A stretch of 62,000 nucleotides of DNA, from the NCBI RefSeq assembly GCF_001949145.1, contig NW_019091434.1:123353-185352 (forward strand), read 5' to 3'. Positions within the stretch are counted from its first letter, which is position 1. Each line of letters starts with the position of its first letter. Positions 12,301 through 20,958 of the stretch are shown here, in pieces. The notes beneath the pieces were generated by a model that was not told where the DNA came from, ran no database searches, and worked only from the letters and a program-made list of their open reading frames with translations. Source of the DNA: Acanthaster planci. Its lineage: Eukaryota; Echinodermata; Asteroidea; Valvatida; Acanthasteridae. Made by a program: the position numbers and the translations under genes.

Positions 12301-15300
12301 TAAAGTTAAACGATTAAATTCAAACCGGACACCAAAGAGCAAACTGGACGGCAAACCACCAAAGCTTTAAAACCCTAACAACCCTGACCATTAAAGCATT
12401 AATGCTAGTGCAGTTACACATGGAAAAAAAGCAAGAATGCTCAAAAGTGAAAGTACACCTTATGACAACAATGATGGCGTTCATGCCTCAGCAACAAGAA
12501 TTTCAACAGGTTAAAAAGAGGCAAAACACTGAGGGGTATTTAGCTAAGATAATCTCTAAAACTGCAGAATGTGTCAAGAATTTTGGCGAACTAAAAAGAG
12601 AACTCAACACATCTAAATGCAAAACAAGAGTGGTTACCGCAGAACAATATCGGAACACATGATGTGAGATGCGACTTCGACCAAGGACATGAATAATCAT
12701 GAATAAAGTGATAGGTTTCATGTACAGTGACACAGAACATCACCAAATACTGATTGTCCAGAACAACTCCAATAAAAAACCAAACAACTAACATACGTGT
12801 AACAACATGTAAGGGTGACAAAATATGTTTACTGCAAAGGATCATGGGGGATTGCTTGTTTGATTAGGGATTTCTGCCAAACCACAGTCTCATTAAAGAT
12901 ATTCATACCTGGCCGGAGAGTTAATGCAAATGGCCTTACATCAGGACTTCCCCAAGTGTTTTACTGAAAAATCCCAACGCATGAATCATTTGATTCTATA
13001 CTATACCCTATTTTGCAAACTGCTAGCAGGGCAGTACCCCCCCCTGAGAATCTTTATTGTTTCCCCCTGCCACAGATACTGTTTGTGTTGACGGCAGATG
13101 TTTGAATGGAGGAACCTGCACAAACTTGGGATCTGGGCGAGCGAGTTGCACATGTCCCCCCTATTTCAGCGGTCAACGATGTGAAATAGGTAAGTGGTGT
13201 CATTATAGCACTTGAAAGTTCTCCTCAATCCTTCCCTGAGTAGTTATATATCTGGGCGCACTATTTTACACGTACAGGCTGTAAACACAGTCGCTGTTTT
13301 GAGGGCCAGGGCAAGACGGGCACTGATGGAATTAAAGGCTGGCAATTAGTATGGGCTCTGTTGGAATCCTGAATAAAACCGTAACCCTTCGAGCAAAGAT
13401 GCATTCTAGCGGGCTCAATTGTCCTTTGCTCAAAACCAGCAGACATCATGAATCACAGCCTGCTCTGGGTGCCTGTAAAGTTCCTAAAAATGCCTGCAGC
13501 CCTGCCAGATCCTGCACCCTTTGTTAACGTAAAGAGTAAAAAAGGAATTCTGTCTCCGTGTTAGTCCTGTGAGTCCTCCGTTGAGACTGATTTTGACAGA
13601 GTTGACTTGAAGTAAATGTTCCCCCCCCCCCGCAGTGTCTAAATGACTTTCTTATTCCTGTATCTTCACTTGCCCGTCCACCAGACACTGTCTGTGCCAA
13701 CAAGCGATGTTCAAATGGTGCAACATGTATTAACTCAGGCTACGGTCGAGCATTTTGCGAATGCCGATCAGGTTACACTGGAACAAGATGTGAGATTGGT
13801 GAGTGTTACAGCACTAACAGCTGACAAATTCTGAAGGGTGATGATGTTTTAAAAGTGTGACATCAATATGGAGAATACACAGTTTGAATTTCAAAAGTGG
13901 CTATTCAGAAATAGCTGGGACAATTTTTCTATTCTTTTTGGTTGAAACACATCACGTGGCTGCGTAAGTTACATTTGCGAATGCCCGCTGCAATTTGATG
14001 ATGCCCGCTGCGTAAAAGATGTGCCGGGACCTTGATACAAGACAGTTTAATCCATTCTGATTGGTCAAGAGTCTGTGTGCGCGCAGTGGTCGGAACTTGC
14101 CACGCGCACACCAAGTCCACATAAGGAGATTCTTCTGGACGACTTGCACAAGGAATGTACCATCGAACGGACAGGGGTGTTTGGGAAAATAAAAGTAAAA
14201 TTCTCGAACAAAATCCTTGGAAATCTATCGTATGTTGATTTCTTTTGTCCCTCCAAATGAAATGGTATTTAAGAATGGAATAAATACCTGTTTGGCCAAG
14301 CACATAGTTTTTCCTCTAGTAATACACCAGATGACTTTCAGTGTAGATTATAAATGAAAAACATAAATGCAAGCAAAGATGAATATCGGTTGATATAGTG
14401 AAAATTGGAGTTGCTGAAATGTGTGATCATCAATGATGTGTGAGAAAAGATGGAGAATCCGTCGAAAGTTCTTTTAATCACCAAAGTCGATGTCAACATG
14501 TCACTCATCAAAGTTACATGCCAGGCAAGCCACTCAAGCATCCTCAAGCAGCTAAACGCAAAAATGGTGGCAGTCTTTTTGGGCTTCAGCAGACTAATAG
14601 TTGTGCACCATTTTGTCTTTAGCCTCTGGCTGCGATGCAACGAATCCGTGCATCCACGGGACCTGCAAAGACGACGCTTCTGGAAAAGCCGTCTGTAGTT
14701 GTGATAAAGGCTGGACTGGAGACTACTGTAGCATTGGAGGTCAGTCATTAGCTACAGGCTGGTGTTAAATGAATTGCTGATGAGCAAGCCATGATTAATC
14801 AAATTGATGTGTGTTTGGCAGAAAGGCATGTGGGACTTTTTTTGCCAGACAAATTTTTGTGCAAACACAGGTAGTTGGCTAAATTGGGTCCTTTGGCCAG
14901 GTATCAATCGACATACTTTATGTCAGCATGAAAAATGTTGCAACAATATACTTTATTGCAACAACTCTATATTACAACATTTTAGCTGAGAAAATGAACT
15001 TTCTCAGCTAAATTTCACTTTTTACCACGTTATCTTTTCCCATGGCAAAGCCAGGCCATTGACTTTGGTTTGCTCCCCAGTGCCAACTTCATTTTAACAG
15101 CCGTGATAAAACAACCTTTGCTTCAAAAGTTATGGAGGTCGAAAAGTGCGCAGATGTAATGTCCCAAATTGTTCGTTCAAGATTGATCCGAGGAATGAAA
15201 TTGCCAAAGTCTTCTCATTTTGCTCGATCACAACACATGTGGAATTGAAGAATGCGGATTCATGCTGGCCTCAAGTTACTCTGGTTCAAGTCCCAAGCCT

Positions 15301-16764
15301 CATATTTGAGTTTGTGCCGCAGTGCTCCTTTGCTGGGCTTATGTCCTTGAGCAACACACTTGATTGCAATAGAGCCTCAATACCAACCCTGAGTTCAAGG
15401 CAATGCCAATTGTTGCTTCACCCTTTTGACCCTGCTTTGACCAAATTCAGCTTTCAGGGTTTATGTGTTTGAAACATTTTCACTTTTTATATATTTATTT
15501 CTCTTCTTTTTCAGATAAGAGTGTCGGTCCTGATGCAAGTAAGTCCTTCAACAAGTGCATTTATTGAAATTATCACCCAAAATGCAGATGAAAATTATTT
15601 CTTATTTAAACCTGATGTATGTTTTGTCAATTGTTCCAAAAGTGGGATTTTAATTTAAAGTAAACTTACTCTTAAATTTTGCAGTTCACAACCGCCAAAT
15701 AGTGTTAAAAGGGAGAAATTACAACTCGCTTATTTTCAAATAAGCAATAAATTTCCCTATATGAGGACAAAGACTGTGCAGAGTTTCTGTCTTCGAAGCC
15801 CTGATGAGTTCCAGTAGGCAGGCACTTTCATAATCTTTCCTCATCATAATCAGAAAGTTAAAAAACATGAACCGTCATTCTCTCGTTACTTTTGTTTACA
15901 CAAAGGAGGAGGCGATCATGCATCCACAGGCCTGATTGTGGGCGGGGCAGTGGCTGGTATTGTTGCCATAGTGATCATTGTCATCTTGCTCTTCCTCATC
16001 TACCGCACAGTTCAGAAGAGAAGGTACCCCAGTCAGATCTAATATTGCCTAATTTTTGTCCCGGGAATTTTTTTTGGGGGGGGGGAGTTTGGTCAAATAC
16101 TGGAGTGTCTACGGACACTACGGACGCTGTGTGGAGTGAATCCCACTGCTCATCACAGACCTGCAGCCTGCGTGTAGTGCTTTGGCTATGTTTTACTGAA
16201 ACAGCGGATAAATGCACTGTGTGTGTGCTGTGCGTTTTCCTGTGCGTTTTGCATTTAGAGTACCCTTTTTTTCAAAATTCACCCATCAAATGTTGTCTGG
16301 TTCTATGAACGCTCACATGAATTTCTAAATGCCGATACTCTGGCTGGCTTCATGCACAACAGGTAAACGCTCTCATGCCCCACTAATGATCACCTTATGT
16401 CTTTCACTATAGACCCCGCACAACAGGTGAGCCCCAAACAGGTGCGACTGTCCCAGCCCCAGGCCCCATCTACAGCACCCGTTTCTCAGTTCACAACACC
16501 CAGGCCAGCGGCCCAGCTTACAATGCTAACGATGGCAGGGTTACTGGGTTGCCAACAGGGGGCGCCATCGGGGGGCCCATACTGGAGAAAGAGCGGCCAG
16601 TCTCTGTGGAGAACCCCTACGAGCTACCCAAGCAGATGCCGAGGACAGACGCAGACTTGGGCTACACCAACCCGGGCTACAACCCCGACCAGCCCCCTGC
16701 CTACAGCAGTCGGCCGACCTCAGCCGACCTGAGTGAAAATCCTTATGTCTCCTTGAAGCAGTAA
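268..16764 (+). CDS. Gene A: multi-EGF type I transmembrane receptor (5' end outside window)
   Basis: This is a spliced gene with 18 coding exons in the window, listed separately, giving 747 codons to a TAA stop. The order is 15 EGF modules of six cysteines, one per exon and all phase 1-1. Then come a 24-bp linker exon, a transmembrane exon (GLIVGGAVAGIVAIVIIVIL followed by basic YRTVQKRR) and a 116-codon tail. The tail has NPGY (an NPxY, PTB-adaptor type), PPAY (a PPxY, WW-domain type), YTNP (pYxN, Grb2 type), NPYEL and NPYVSL. The EGF modules are the plain Notch/fibropellin-like kind and lack the usual calcium-binding D-x-D/N-E/Q start. No signal peptide is visible because the gene begins outside the window. 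The protein is expected at the cell surface. Gene B downstream is a paralogue with the same exon logic. The role is inferred to be adhesion or signalling, and the orthologue is not recognised. Confidence 0.85.
961..1080 (+). CDS. Gene A exon: EGF module 2
   Basis: The exon runs from acceptor 'aaattgcag' to donor 'gtaagt', phase 1-1, 40 codons. All six cysteines are present (CQSGTCQNGGTC, then CVCPPGWTGTHCE). CQNGGTC matches the O-fucose consensus. Confidence 0.93.
   Translation: MTLGHASLALARMAGRATLSIPTRISVYVHLGGQEHTAK
2038..2157 (+). CDS. Gene A exon: EGF module 3
   Basis: The acceptor is 'catctaacag' and the donor 'gtgagt', phase 1-1, 40 codons. Six cysteines are present, with CYNGGSC between C2 and C3 and CTCYGDWTGLRCE at the end. 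Confidence 0.92.
3266..3382 (+). CDS. Gene A exon: EGF module 4
   Basis: The acceptor is 'aatctgcag' and the donor 'gtgagc', phase 1-1, 39 codons. Six cysteines are present, but the C2-C3 loop is one residue short (CSNGYC) and has no Ser/Thr before C3, so the O-fucose consensus is absent. The module ends CDYGYTGEHCE. Confidence 0.92.
3953..4063 (+). CDS. Gene A exon: EGF module 5
   Basis: The acceptor is 'ttcatgaag' and the donor 'gtattt', phase 1-1, 37 codons. Six cysteines are present (DPCQNYSCNDRGYC, then CVCYEGWTGARCE). The C2-C3 loop has no Ser/Thr before C3. The module is shorter than its neighbours because the C3-C4 loop is short. Confidence 0.92.
4091..4160 (-). repeat. tRNA-derived sequence (SINE head or tRNA pseudogene)
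   Basis: The minus strand carries an A-box-like TTGGTAGAGCACTGG and a B-box-like GCAGGTTCAATCCTGC with a paired T stem. The T loop is one base short (TTCAAT instead of TTCGAAT), and the anticodon and acceptor stems pair poorly, so this is not a working tRNA. It lies 27 bp after EGF exon 5 of gene A. A pol III-derived SINE fragment is the simplest reading. Confidence 0.55.
4161..4949. other. Gene A intron sequence between the tRNA-like repeat and the LINE fragment
   Basis: No exon is seen here. About 4398-4458 holds a dispersed motif ('ctccgatttcaatatgattt', then 'cataca', a G run and 'gttagggttaatgcaa'). Parts of this motif recur at about 23142-23190 and 52450-52488. Confidence 0.5.
4950..5838 (+). 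mobile_element. 3' end of a CR1/L2-like non-LTR retrotransposon (degenerate)
   Basis: The frame from about 5217 to 5498 reads QKSVQKRTLCTILG, then PSLSDRCEHLCRTFA, and ends YPNSALPYIVRQLSNDF before a stop. This is the typical C-terminus of CR1/L2/Jockey-type reverse transcriptase ORFs: vQKRalriilG, lPsL..Rre.lc..Fa, then S.lPyl.r.LN. Upstream, 4985-5200 has matching pieces (LGVIIRNDLQW, CRKLY) broken by stops. The 3' end carries short GAAT-type repeats at about 5823-5838, a usual CR1/L2 tail. It is a 5'-truncated dead copy in a gene A intron, in the sense orientation. Confidence 0.75.
6014..6130 (+). CDS. Gene A exon: EGF module 6
   Basis: The acceptor is 'cccttcag' and the donor 'gtatct', phase 1-1, 39 codons. 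Six cysteines are present (DQCANVTCQNGGSC, then CSCLDPWTGPRCE). NVT is a potential N-glycosylation site, and CQNGGSC fits the O-fucose consensus. Confidence 0.93.
6632..6757 (+). CDS. Gene A exon: EGF module 7
   Basis: The acceptor is 'tttcaacag' and the donor 'gtcagt' (a less common +3 base), phase 1-1, 42 codons. Six cysteines are present (SPCRTYNCTNGGFC, then CACPPGTTGQYCE). NCT is a potential N-glycosylation site overlapping C2. Confidence 0.9.
7208..7315 (+). CDS. Gene A exon: EGF module 8
   Basis: The acceptor is 'catgaacag' and the donor 'gtgagt', phase 1-1, 36 codons, the shortest EGF exon of gene A. Six cysteines are present (DSCIADFCQNGGTC, then CLCPDAWTGLQCE). The C3-C4 loop is only YDFFFPI. 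Confidence 0.92.
7504..7654. repeat. MITE-like inverted-repeat element (copy 1)
   Basis: The ends are imperfect inverted repeats: the left contains 'aagaccttcacaagac' and the right 'gtcttgtgaatggtcttgtg'. The interior, including 'aaaagcattcc' and 'ttgtcatt', recurs at about 57288-57415 in gene C. It lies in the gene A intron after EGF module 8. Confidence 0.55.
8502..8695. repeat. MITE-like element with 18-bp perfect inverted repeats
   Basis: Bases 8502-8519 (TAAGCACAAAATTTGCTT) and 8678-8695 are exact reverse complements, separated by 158 bp. The interior from 8606 and the right flank to about 8718 recur at about 25316-25412 in gene B. The rest of the surrounding intron, 7655-9180, shows no exon. 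Confidence 0.65.
9181..9300 (+). CDS. Gene A exon: EGF module 9
   Basis: The acceptor is 'ttgctttcag' and the donor 'gtgagt', phase 1-1, 40 codons. Six cysteines are present (SPCSSSPCKNGGSC, then CSCIGDYAGPTCE). CSSSPC fits the O-glucose consensus and CKNGGSC the O-fucose consensus. Confidence 0.93.
9666..9696 (-). ncRNA. Hammerhead-ribozyme-like motif
   Basis: On the minus strand the segment reads CTGATGA, one C, GAGCAG, a 6-nt loop, CTGCTC and GAAAC. This is the hammerhead catalytic-core order with a perfect 6-bp stem II. An extra C sits between CTGATGA and stem II, and I could not identify stem III or the cleavage site. Similar motifs occur in Penelope-like elements and retrozymes. It may be a decayed derivative, and activity is not supported by sequence alone. 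Confidence 0.4.
9681..9971. repeat. Tandem array of ten 29-bp units, each with an internal hairpin
   Basis: The motif 'gatcctga' recurs at exact 29-bp spacing from 9703 to 9964, giving ten units. Each unit contains ATCAGGA-(gaaaga or aaaaga)-TCCTGAT, a perfect 7-bp stem. Variation is limited to a few positions (cgtcatc/catcatc, ggagaaa/ggaaaaa), so the array looks young. It starts at the hammerhead-like motif and lies in a gene A intron. Confidence 0.95.
10340..10459 (+). CDS. Gene A exon: EGF module 10
   Basis: The acceptor is 'cacttacag' and the donor 'gtgagt', phase 1-1, 40 codons. Six cysteines are present (HPCASNPCQNGGTC, then CSCRRPWGGVHCE). CASNPC fits the O-glucose consensus and CQNGGTC the O-fucose consensus. 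Confidence 0.93.
10853..10966 (+). CDS. Gene A exon: EGF module 11
   Basis: The acceptor is 'gcggccatcag' after a T tract, the donor 'gtacaa', phase 1-1, 38 codons. Six cysteines are present (EDCVGVTCLNGGTC, then CNCVWGYTGHSCE). O-fucose consensus is present. Confidence 0.92.
11921..12034 (+). CDS. Gene A exon: EGF module 12
   Basis: The acceptor is 'acttcaccag' and the donor 'gtacat', phase 1-1, 38 codons. Six cysteines are present (NICDITVCRHGGTC, then CVCPQGYSGQSCE). O-fucose consensus is present. The preceding intron (10967-11920) holds no exon I can support. Confidence 0.92.
12035..13075. other. Gene A intron, no exon seen
   Basis: An 86-codon open frame (12402-12662) lies here, but it has no splice sites in phase and no domain signature. 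I see no recognisable element. Confidence 0.5.
13076..13189 (+). CDS. Gene A exon: EGF module 13
   Basis: The acceptor is 'ctgccacag' and the donor 'gtaagt', phase 1-1, 38 codons. Six cysteines are present (DTVCVDGRCLNGGTC, then CTCPPYFSGQRCEI). It is closely similar to module 14 (DTVC..-RC start, GxGRA before C4, RCEIG end), which suggests an exon duplication. Confidence 0.93.
13685..13798 (+). CDS. Gene A exon: EGF module 14
   Basis: The acceptor is 'cgtccaccag' and the donor 'gtgagt', phase 1-1, 38 codons. Six cysteines are present (DTVCANKRCSNGATC, then CECRSGYTGTRCEI). It is a likely tandem duplicate of module 13. Confidence 0.93.
14623..14739 (+). CDS. Gene A exon: EGF module 15 (membrane-proximal)
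   Basis: The acceptor is 'gtctttag' and the donor 'gtcagt', phase 1-1, 39 codons. Six cysteines are present, but the spacing is altered: five residues between C1 and C2 (CDATNPC) and four between C2 and C3 (CIHGTC). It ends GWTGDYCSI. It is the most diverged EGF module of gene A. Confidence 0.88.
15515..15538 (+). CDS. Gene A microexon: 8-codon juxtamembrane linker
   Basis: The acceptor is 'ctttttcag' after a strong T tract, and the donor is 'gtaagt'. The 24-bp exon is phase 1-1 and encodes KSVGPDA between the last EGF and the transmembrane exon. Skipping it would keep the frame, so alternative splicing is possible. Confidence 0.75.
15906..16023 (+). CDS. Gene A exon: transmembrane segment
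   Basis: The acceptor is 'tttacacaaag' and the donor 'gtaccc', phase 1 in and phase 2 out. It encodes a short GGDHAS stalk, a helix GLIVGGAVAGIVAIVIIVIL continuing LFLIY, and a basic stop-transfer RTVQKR. The transmembrane exon of gene B ends in the same phase. Confidence 0.9.
16413..16764 (+). CDS. Gene A last coding exon: cytoplasmic tail and stop
   Basis: The acceptor is 'ctttcactatag', phase 2 in, 116 codons and TAA at 16762-16764. Tail motifs in order are IYSTRF, PAYN, ENPYEL, GYTNPGYNP (holding YxN and NPxY), QPPAY (PPxY) and the terminal ENPYVSLKQ (YxxL). These are short-motif matches only. They suggest tyrosine phosphorylation, PTB-adaptor binding and WW/Nedd4-type binding. Confidence 0.92.
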
Positions 16765-17669
16765 GCACACCATGATCGAAAAGGACAGGCTTGGTATATC
16801 CCACATGTCAAACCCCAAGAGGTTAGGCCGGCTGGAGTTATTCAGCGGCATCCTTCTGTTCGGCTAATCAAAAATTGCCATTAAAAATGGAGGTTTCCTT
16901 GCACGGATGCAGCAGCGTAGGCTGAAAAATTCTCAAGCTACAATCAAAAAAAAAATTTCACTAGTGCAAATTTTACAAAAGGAGATGAGATTGAGCCAGA
17001 AACGGTTATAAAAGTACTAGGTTGCTAGCTAGATATATCAGAGTATTGATATTGATACATGAGGTCATATTTTGTTCTTTAAATTAACATCTGATTAAAA
17101 TTAATAGGAAAATAATACAGACAAAATAAATTACAAAGATGTCATACTTCAAAAACTTGTGCACTGCAAGTTGCACAATAAAATGCATGCAATGAAAATA
17201 CTCAAAAATATTATTAGGGTGTCACGATGGCTAAATCTAGAGAGTATCTTATAAAATACATATAGATAGAAATATACCCGTCATTTGGTAAGTGAAAACT
17301 GTAAACTGATTAATTATTTGACAAAAAAGTATAATTATGTGTAGGCCCCAAAAAGTTAATTCTTGCTTTCAATGTGGCCGAAATTTTAATGTCAGTGCAC
17401 AACAGTAGGGATGTAGGATTGCTTAAGGTGTTTTTTATTTTTCTTGTTTTGCACTTAATGCAGGTTTTACATCAGTATAAGTATATACTCAGAGACTTGC
17501 AGTTTATTATGTACATATATTTTGAAATGAAGAGTTTTTATGGAGTGAAGTGCCAGTTATTTGCTTTAGAGGTATATGTAAGAAGCATGTTTTTGTTCTA
17601 TGTTGGTAGCGTGTATGTACCTTTCTAGTCGCTTTTTGCTTTCATGGAATTATTCCTATGTCTCTGCAG
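16765..17669 (+). other. Gene A 3' UTR and downstream region
   Basis: This stretch is AT-rich with no exon. AATAAA signals occur at 17125-17130 and 17177-17182, either of which could end the gene A transcript. An 84-codon open frame (17374-17628) has low-complexity composition and is not supported as coding. Confidence 0.5.
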
Positions 17670-17843
17670 TACTTTTTGTCAACTGGGGGTTGGCCAACCG
17701 TGGGCAGTATACATGATACAGCAAAAGAACTCGTTGAAAAAAAACCTAACACCCTGTGTGTTCACACCGCGGTGTTGATGCGTATTGCTAACAAACTGTA
17801 TAATAAAGAAGACACCGCCAAAATTACCAACGTTCTGAAATAA
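17670..17843 (+). CDS. Unexplained 58-codon open segment behind a strong splice acceptor
   Basis: After 'tatgtctctgcag' the frame stays open for 57 sense codons to TAA, and the stop overlaps AATAAA at 17839-17844. The reading includes TAKELVEKKPNTLCVH, LMRIANKLYNKED and TAKITNVLK. It has a balanced amino-acid composition and a different base feel from the AT-rich flanks. An in-frame ATG at 17658 also precedes it. It might be an alternative or separate terminal exon, a small gene or chance. I do not recognise the sequence. Confidence 0.3.
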   Translation, partial: YFLSTGGWPTVGSIHDTAKELVEKKPNTLCVHTAVLMRIANKLYNKEDTAKITNVLK

Positions 17844-19561
17844 AGAGAGCATTAAAATTAATGTGCCATGTCATTTTTATCCAAACGATCATACGGCTGA
17901 AATTTACAGTAATTAACTGCTAGGCACTCCAGTGTTTATCGACAAAAATTATCTGTTAGGTTGTAAATGCGAGGTTTGAGGCTGCTGGTCCGGTCTCCCA
18001 TCTCCACGTAGTTTCTTTGCGGCGATGAATCGGTCGAGGTGTATTTTTTTGGCCCATCACTCCTAAGCCAGGCTGGAGAATTATAAGCTTTTGAAGTTGT
18101 ATAGAAAGTGTTAGTGGTTACACGTGATCAATGCAAATTCCACAACTGTCATTAACGGTCATAACTCTCATTAACGGCAACTGCTGACAGAATTGTTTAC
18201 TTTGAAGTGTGAACTGAGTTTAAAAATTTACATTGGGCGAAGGGGAAAAGTCAAACATTAAACTAGCCAATTCAGCCAGATAGTCACATTTTGTCATGAT
18301 GAACTCCCTTGGTGAATGTGTATCGCATTGTTGCAGTGCCAATGGACTTGTCGTTCCATTATTTGCCTGATGTAGAAAAAAAGTCACCAACGACTGCTCG
18401 GTATGTTTACCTTTGTTGCAATTGTGTGCCCAGTCGTTTACATGTGTTGGCACTAGAAGTGCCGAAAATATCTCGTCTTCATATGGCAAAGTGAAAAGTT
18501 CAAAATGTTTTACGGACTGTACCACGTGCATCGATGTGGATTCTGTAGCCACTGCAGTAAAATTGCCGTGGTTTCTTCAAAGTGTCTCCTTACCCGGACA
18601 GTCATCCGAAATTGGTCAGTCATTTTCGTCAGATGCAGGATATTCGTCTTCTGTCACCATACTGCCAGGACTGGGAAATAAGTTACCCTTAATACTATCA
18701 TTTGATTTGTGATAAATTAGATTATGATTATGCTAATTATGCGTTTGACCATACATGCATGTTCACATGATCAAACCTTGTAATCTTCGGCGACAGTATG
18801 TTATTTGAAGTGTATCGACTCGTATGGAGCAACTGTTGAGAGTGGCATTCTCTTATGGCTTCGAATGGAAATGTTTCGAGTTTTGGTTGTTTCTAAACTC
18901 TTTGAAAATGTGATATTTTTTGTAAGAATAATTTCTTTTTTTGACTGCACATAGTCAAATTAGACATTTGTTCAGAGTTAGTTAACTTTGCTGGCTTTTA
19001 TGTGGCAGGTTTATATTCGCAATCACTATTTTATAACGTGGCATTTTTATGTAAAAAAGGATTTATTAGGCCTACCAAATAAAAAAGTAAGATGCAAGAT
19101 TCCTAGAGGTAAATGAGTGAAGCTTCATTACAGAGTCGGGCTCCTCCGGGACCTTAAGTTAGTACTTCGGCAGTGGAACTATAATTAGGCCGAAATCTTG
19201 AAAACTTTCTTTGTTGGTGAAAGTCATAAATGAAAACAAAAGGGTTGCCCATAAACAAAAAGACAAAACTCCAATGCCAATTAGTCCAGCCAATAACTTC
19301 TTTAGACTATGGGGAATAAGAGATGCTGTAAACCCTCGACAATAGCAAACCATCAACGGTAGTAAAGGGGGCGAATCCAGGGTATTTTTACGATTTCCTT
19401 TCCATTTCTTCTTGTTCAGTTTTTCTTTTACATGTTTCCTCGCACAGAAAGCGCATTTGCCCCTTAGGGACGCTCAGCTGGACGATCAGCCGACATAAGA
19501 ACACTTGACACGCAGAGATGTTTGTGCCAGAAACGTGAAGGCACGGTTGTGGATATAAAAC
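17844..19561. other. Gene A-B intergenic region, first part
   Basis: Open frames of about 60 to 110 codons occur on both strands around 18220-18712. They overlap each other and have no recognisable domain, so I do not call genes. No RNA gene is seen. Confidence 0.4.
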
Positions 19562-19662
19562 AGTGGCGCAACTACATAGGGTTAAAAGTCATGGGGAGGC
19601 TATATTTCCGGGGGGGGGCACAGGGGGAACCCTGTGCTCCCTCCCCCCGTAGTTATGCCACT
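19562..19662. repeat. Fold-back repeat with inverted ends
   Basis: The left end AGTGGCGCAACTAC and the right end GTAGTTATGCCACT are near-perfect reverse complements. The centre has GCACAGGG-ggaa-CCCTGTGC, with G-rich and C-rich arms beside it, so almost the whole 101 bp can fold on itself. Related G-run sequences with a 'gtggtgtag' start occur near 26545-26590. Confidence 0.6.
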
Positions 19663-20640
19663 CATTTGAAACATAAATGCTTATTATTCAACCATACCCA
19701 AGGAGAAAAGTCAAACTTTCTAGCCTGAAAACACGTTTTTGAGGTCTTTGTTGACTGTTGCCTCTGATGGTCCAGACTGTCGCCGTTCTCTACTCAAACG
19801 GCTGAAACTAAGAAAAAACGATGGAATGCGATTCGTTTCACGAAAGTGGAGGGTGGTTAATGTCAGGTATTCTTCCCCGAAAAAGCTCCCAAGGTGTTTT
19901 TTTCCGCAAATTTTTCAACCTTGCAATTTATTTCTGGCGCCCGTAAAATGTGTAGGGAGGCTCAACGCTTGAGTTAAGGCATCAGTATAGTTGCTTTTTA
20001 ACTGTCCTGGTAAAAATTGTAGCGCGTGTAAAGACGTCAACCGGTTCACATACCAAAGGTCCATAGCGTATATAGGCGTCACCCGTGTTCATGTGTGGTT
20101 TGTTTTTTTCGCTTTCTAGCAAATTGGTTTAGGCCTACTCAAACAAAGAAGGTCAACTGCGAACAGGAGAAAGAATTCTTCAATGAGTGTACACGTCCTC
20201 TGGTGGAACAAACAAGGAATATTGTGTAGATCTTTACAAGTAACCTAATCTGGCGGCAAGTAGTTACCAATATTGTTCTGGGAAAAGATTAAAATAGTTT
20301 GCCAACTGAGTCTTTGCCGTGTTGGGGAGGGCAGGATGATTTGCGCAAGGTTATTTTTTACGCACCTGATTACCTGACTTTGTTGAGAATATTGTACACG
20401 TATTATTCAATGCGAAGATTGGGATCACCACTCTAAATTTGGTGGTTTTGTTTTTGAAGTTCGTTTAGAAAAAAAATTGAAATCGTACGCCATACCAAAG
20501 GCAAAAAACACGAATCGTACACCATCAAATATGACCGTTATGCGGAATATTAATGCTTCACTACGTTTCTGTTTACGCTTTTTTCACTTTTAACAATCCC
20601 AGTCAACTTTTGTTTCCATTCAGTATTCCACTTGCGATGT
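19663..20640. other. Gene A-B intergenic region, second part
   Basis: No gene or clear element is seen. The stretch is unique-looking sequence upstream of gene B. Confidence 0.4.
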
Positions 20641-20958
20641 TCACGGTACCTCTTTGCCACTCGTCCCGAAGATAACCCGAAAAAGCTCAAACTTTTGTTC
20701 AGAGGTCGCCAGTTTTGTTCGTACTGTGTAGGTCAGACCTGTATAGAAAATATCGTTATTGTACACTTCTCGGGATTCGGCAGCGGACTCATAAGCCGGT
20801 GTCCCCGTTTGCTTGAACCACCGTTGTATAACCAAAATTTCACCACAAATGGTTTGTCCCTTCTTAGGCTTAACTGTTACATAACCGTAAAGCTCAACAA
20901 AAGTTTTACCTCCTAGCTGTAGTGAAAACAGTCTACCACGGATGAGCGGTTTGTCCAT
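20641..20958 (-). other. Unrecognised 105-codon open frame on the minus strand
   Basis: The frame starts at ATG (20958) and is open for a further eight codons upstream of it. It reads MDKPLIRGRLFSLQLGGK, then GYVTVKPKKGQTICGEIL, and ends GTSGKEVP. The composition is protein-like, but the opposite strand is also open over much of the same span. I see no homology, promoter or splice partner. It could be a decayed mobile-element frame. Confidence 0.25.

Noticed and set aside
18220-18712. Overlapping open frames on both strands between genes A and B
   Set aside because: There is no recognisable domain, no consistent splice signals, and both strands are open to a similar extent.
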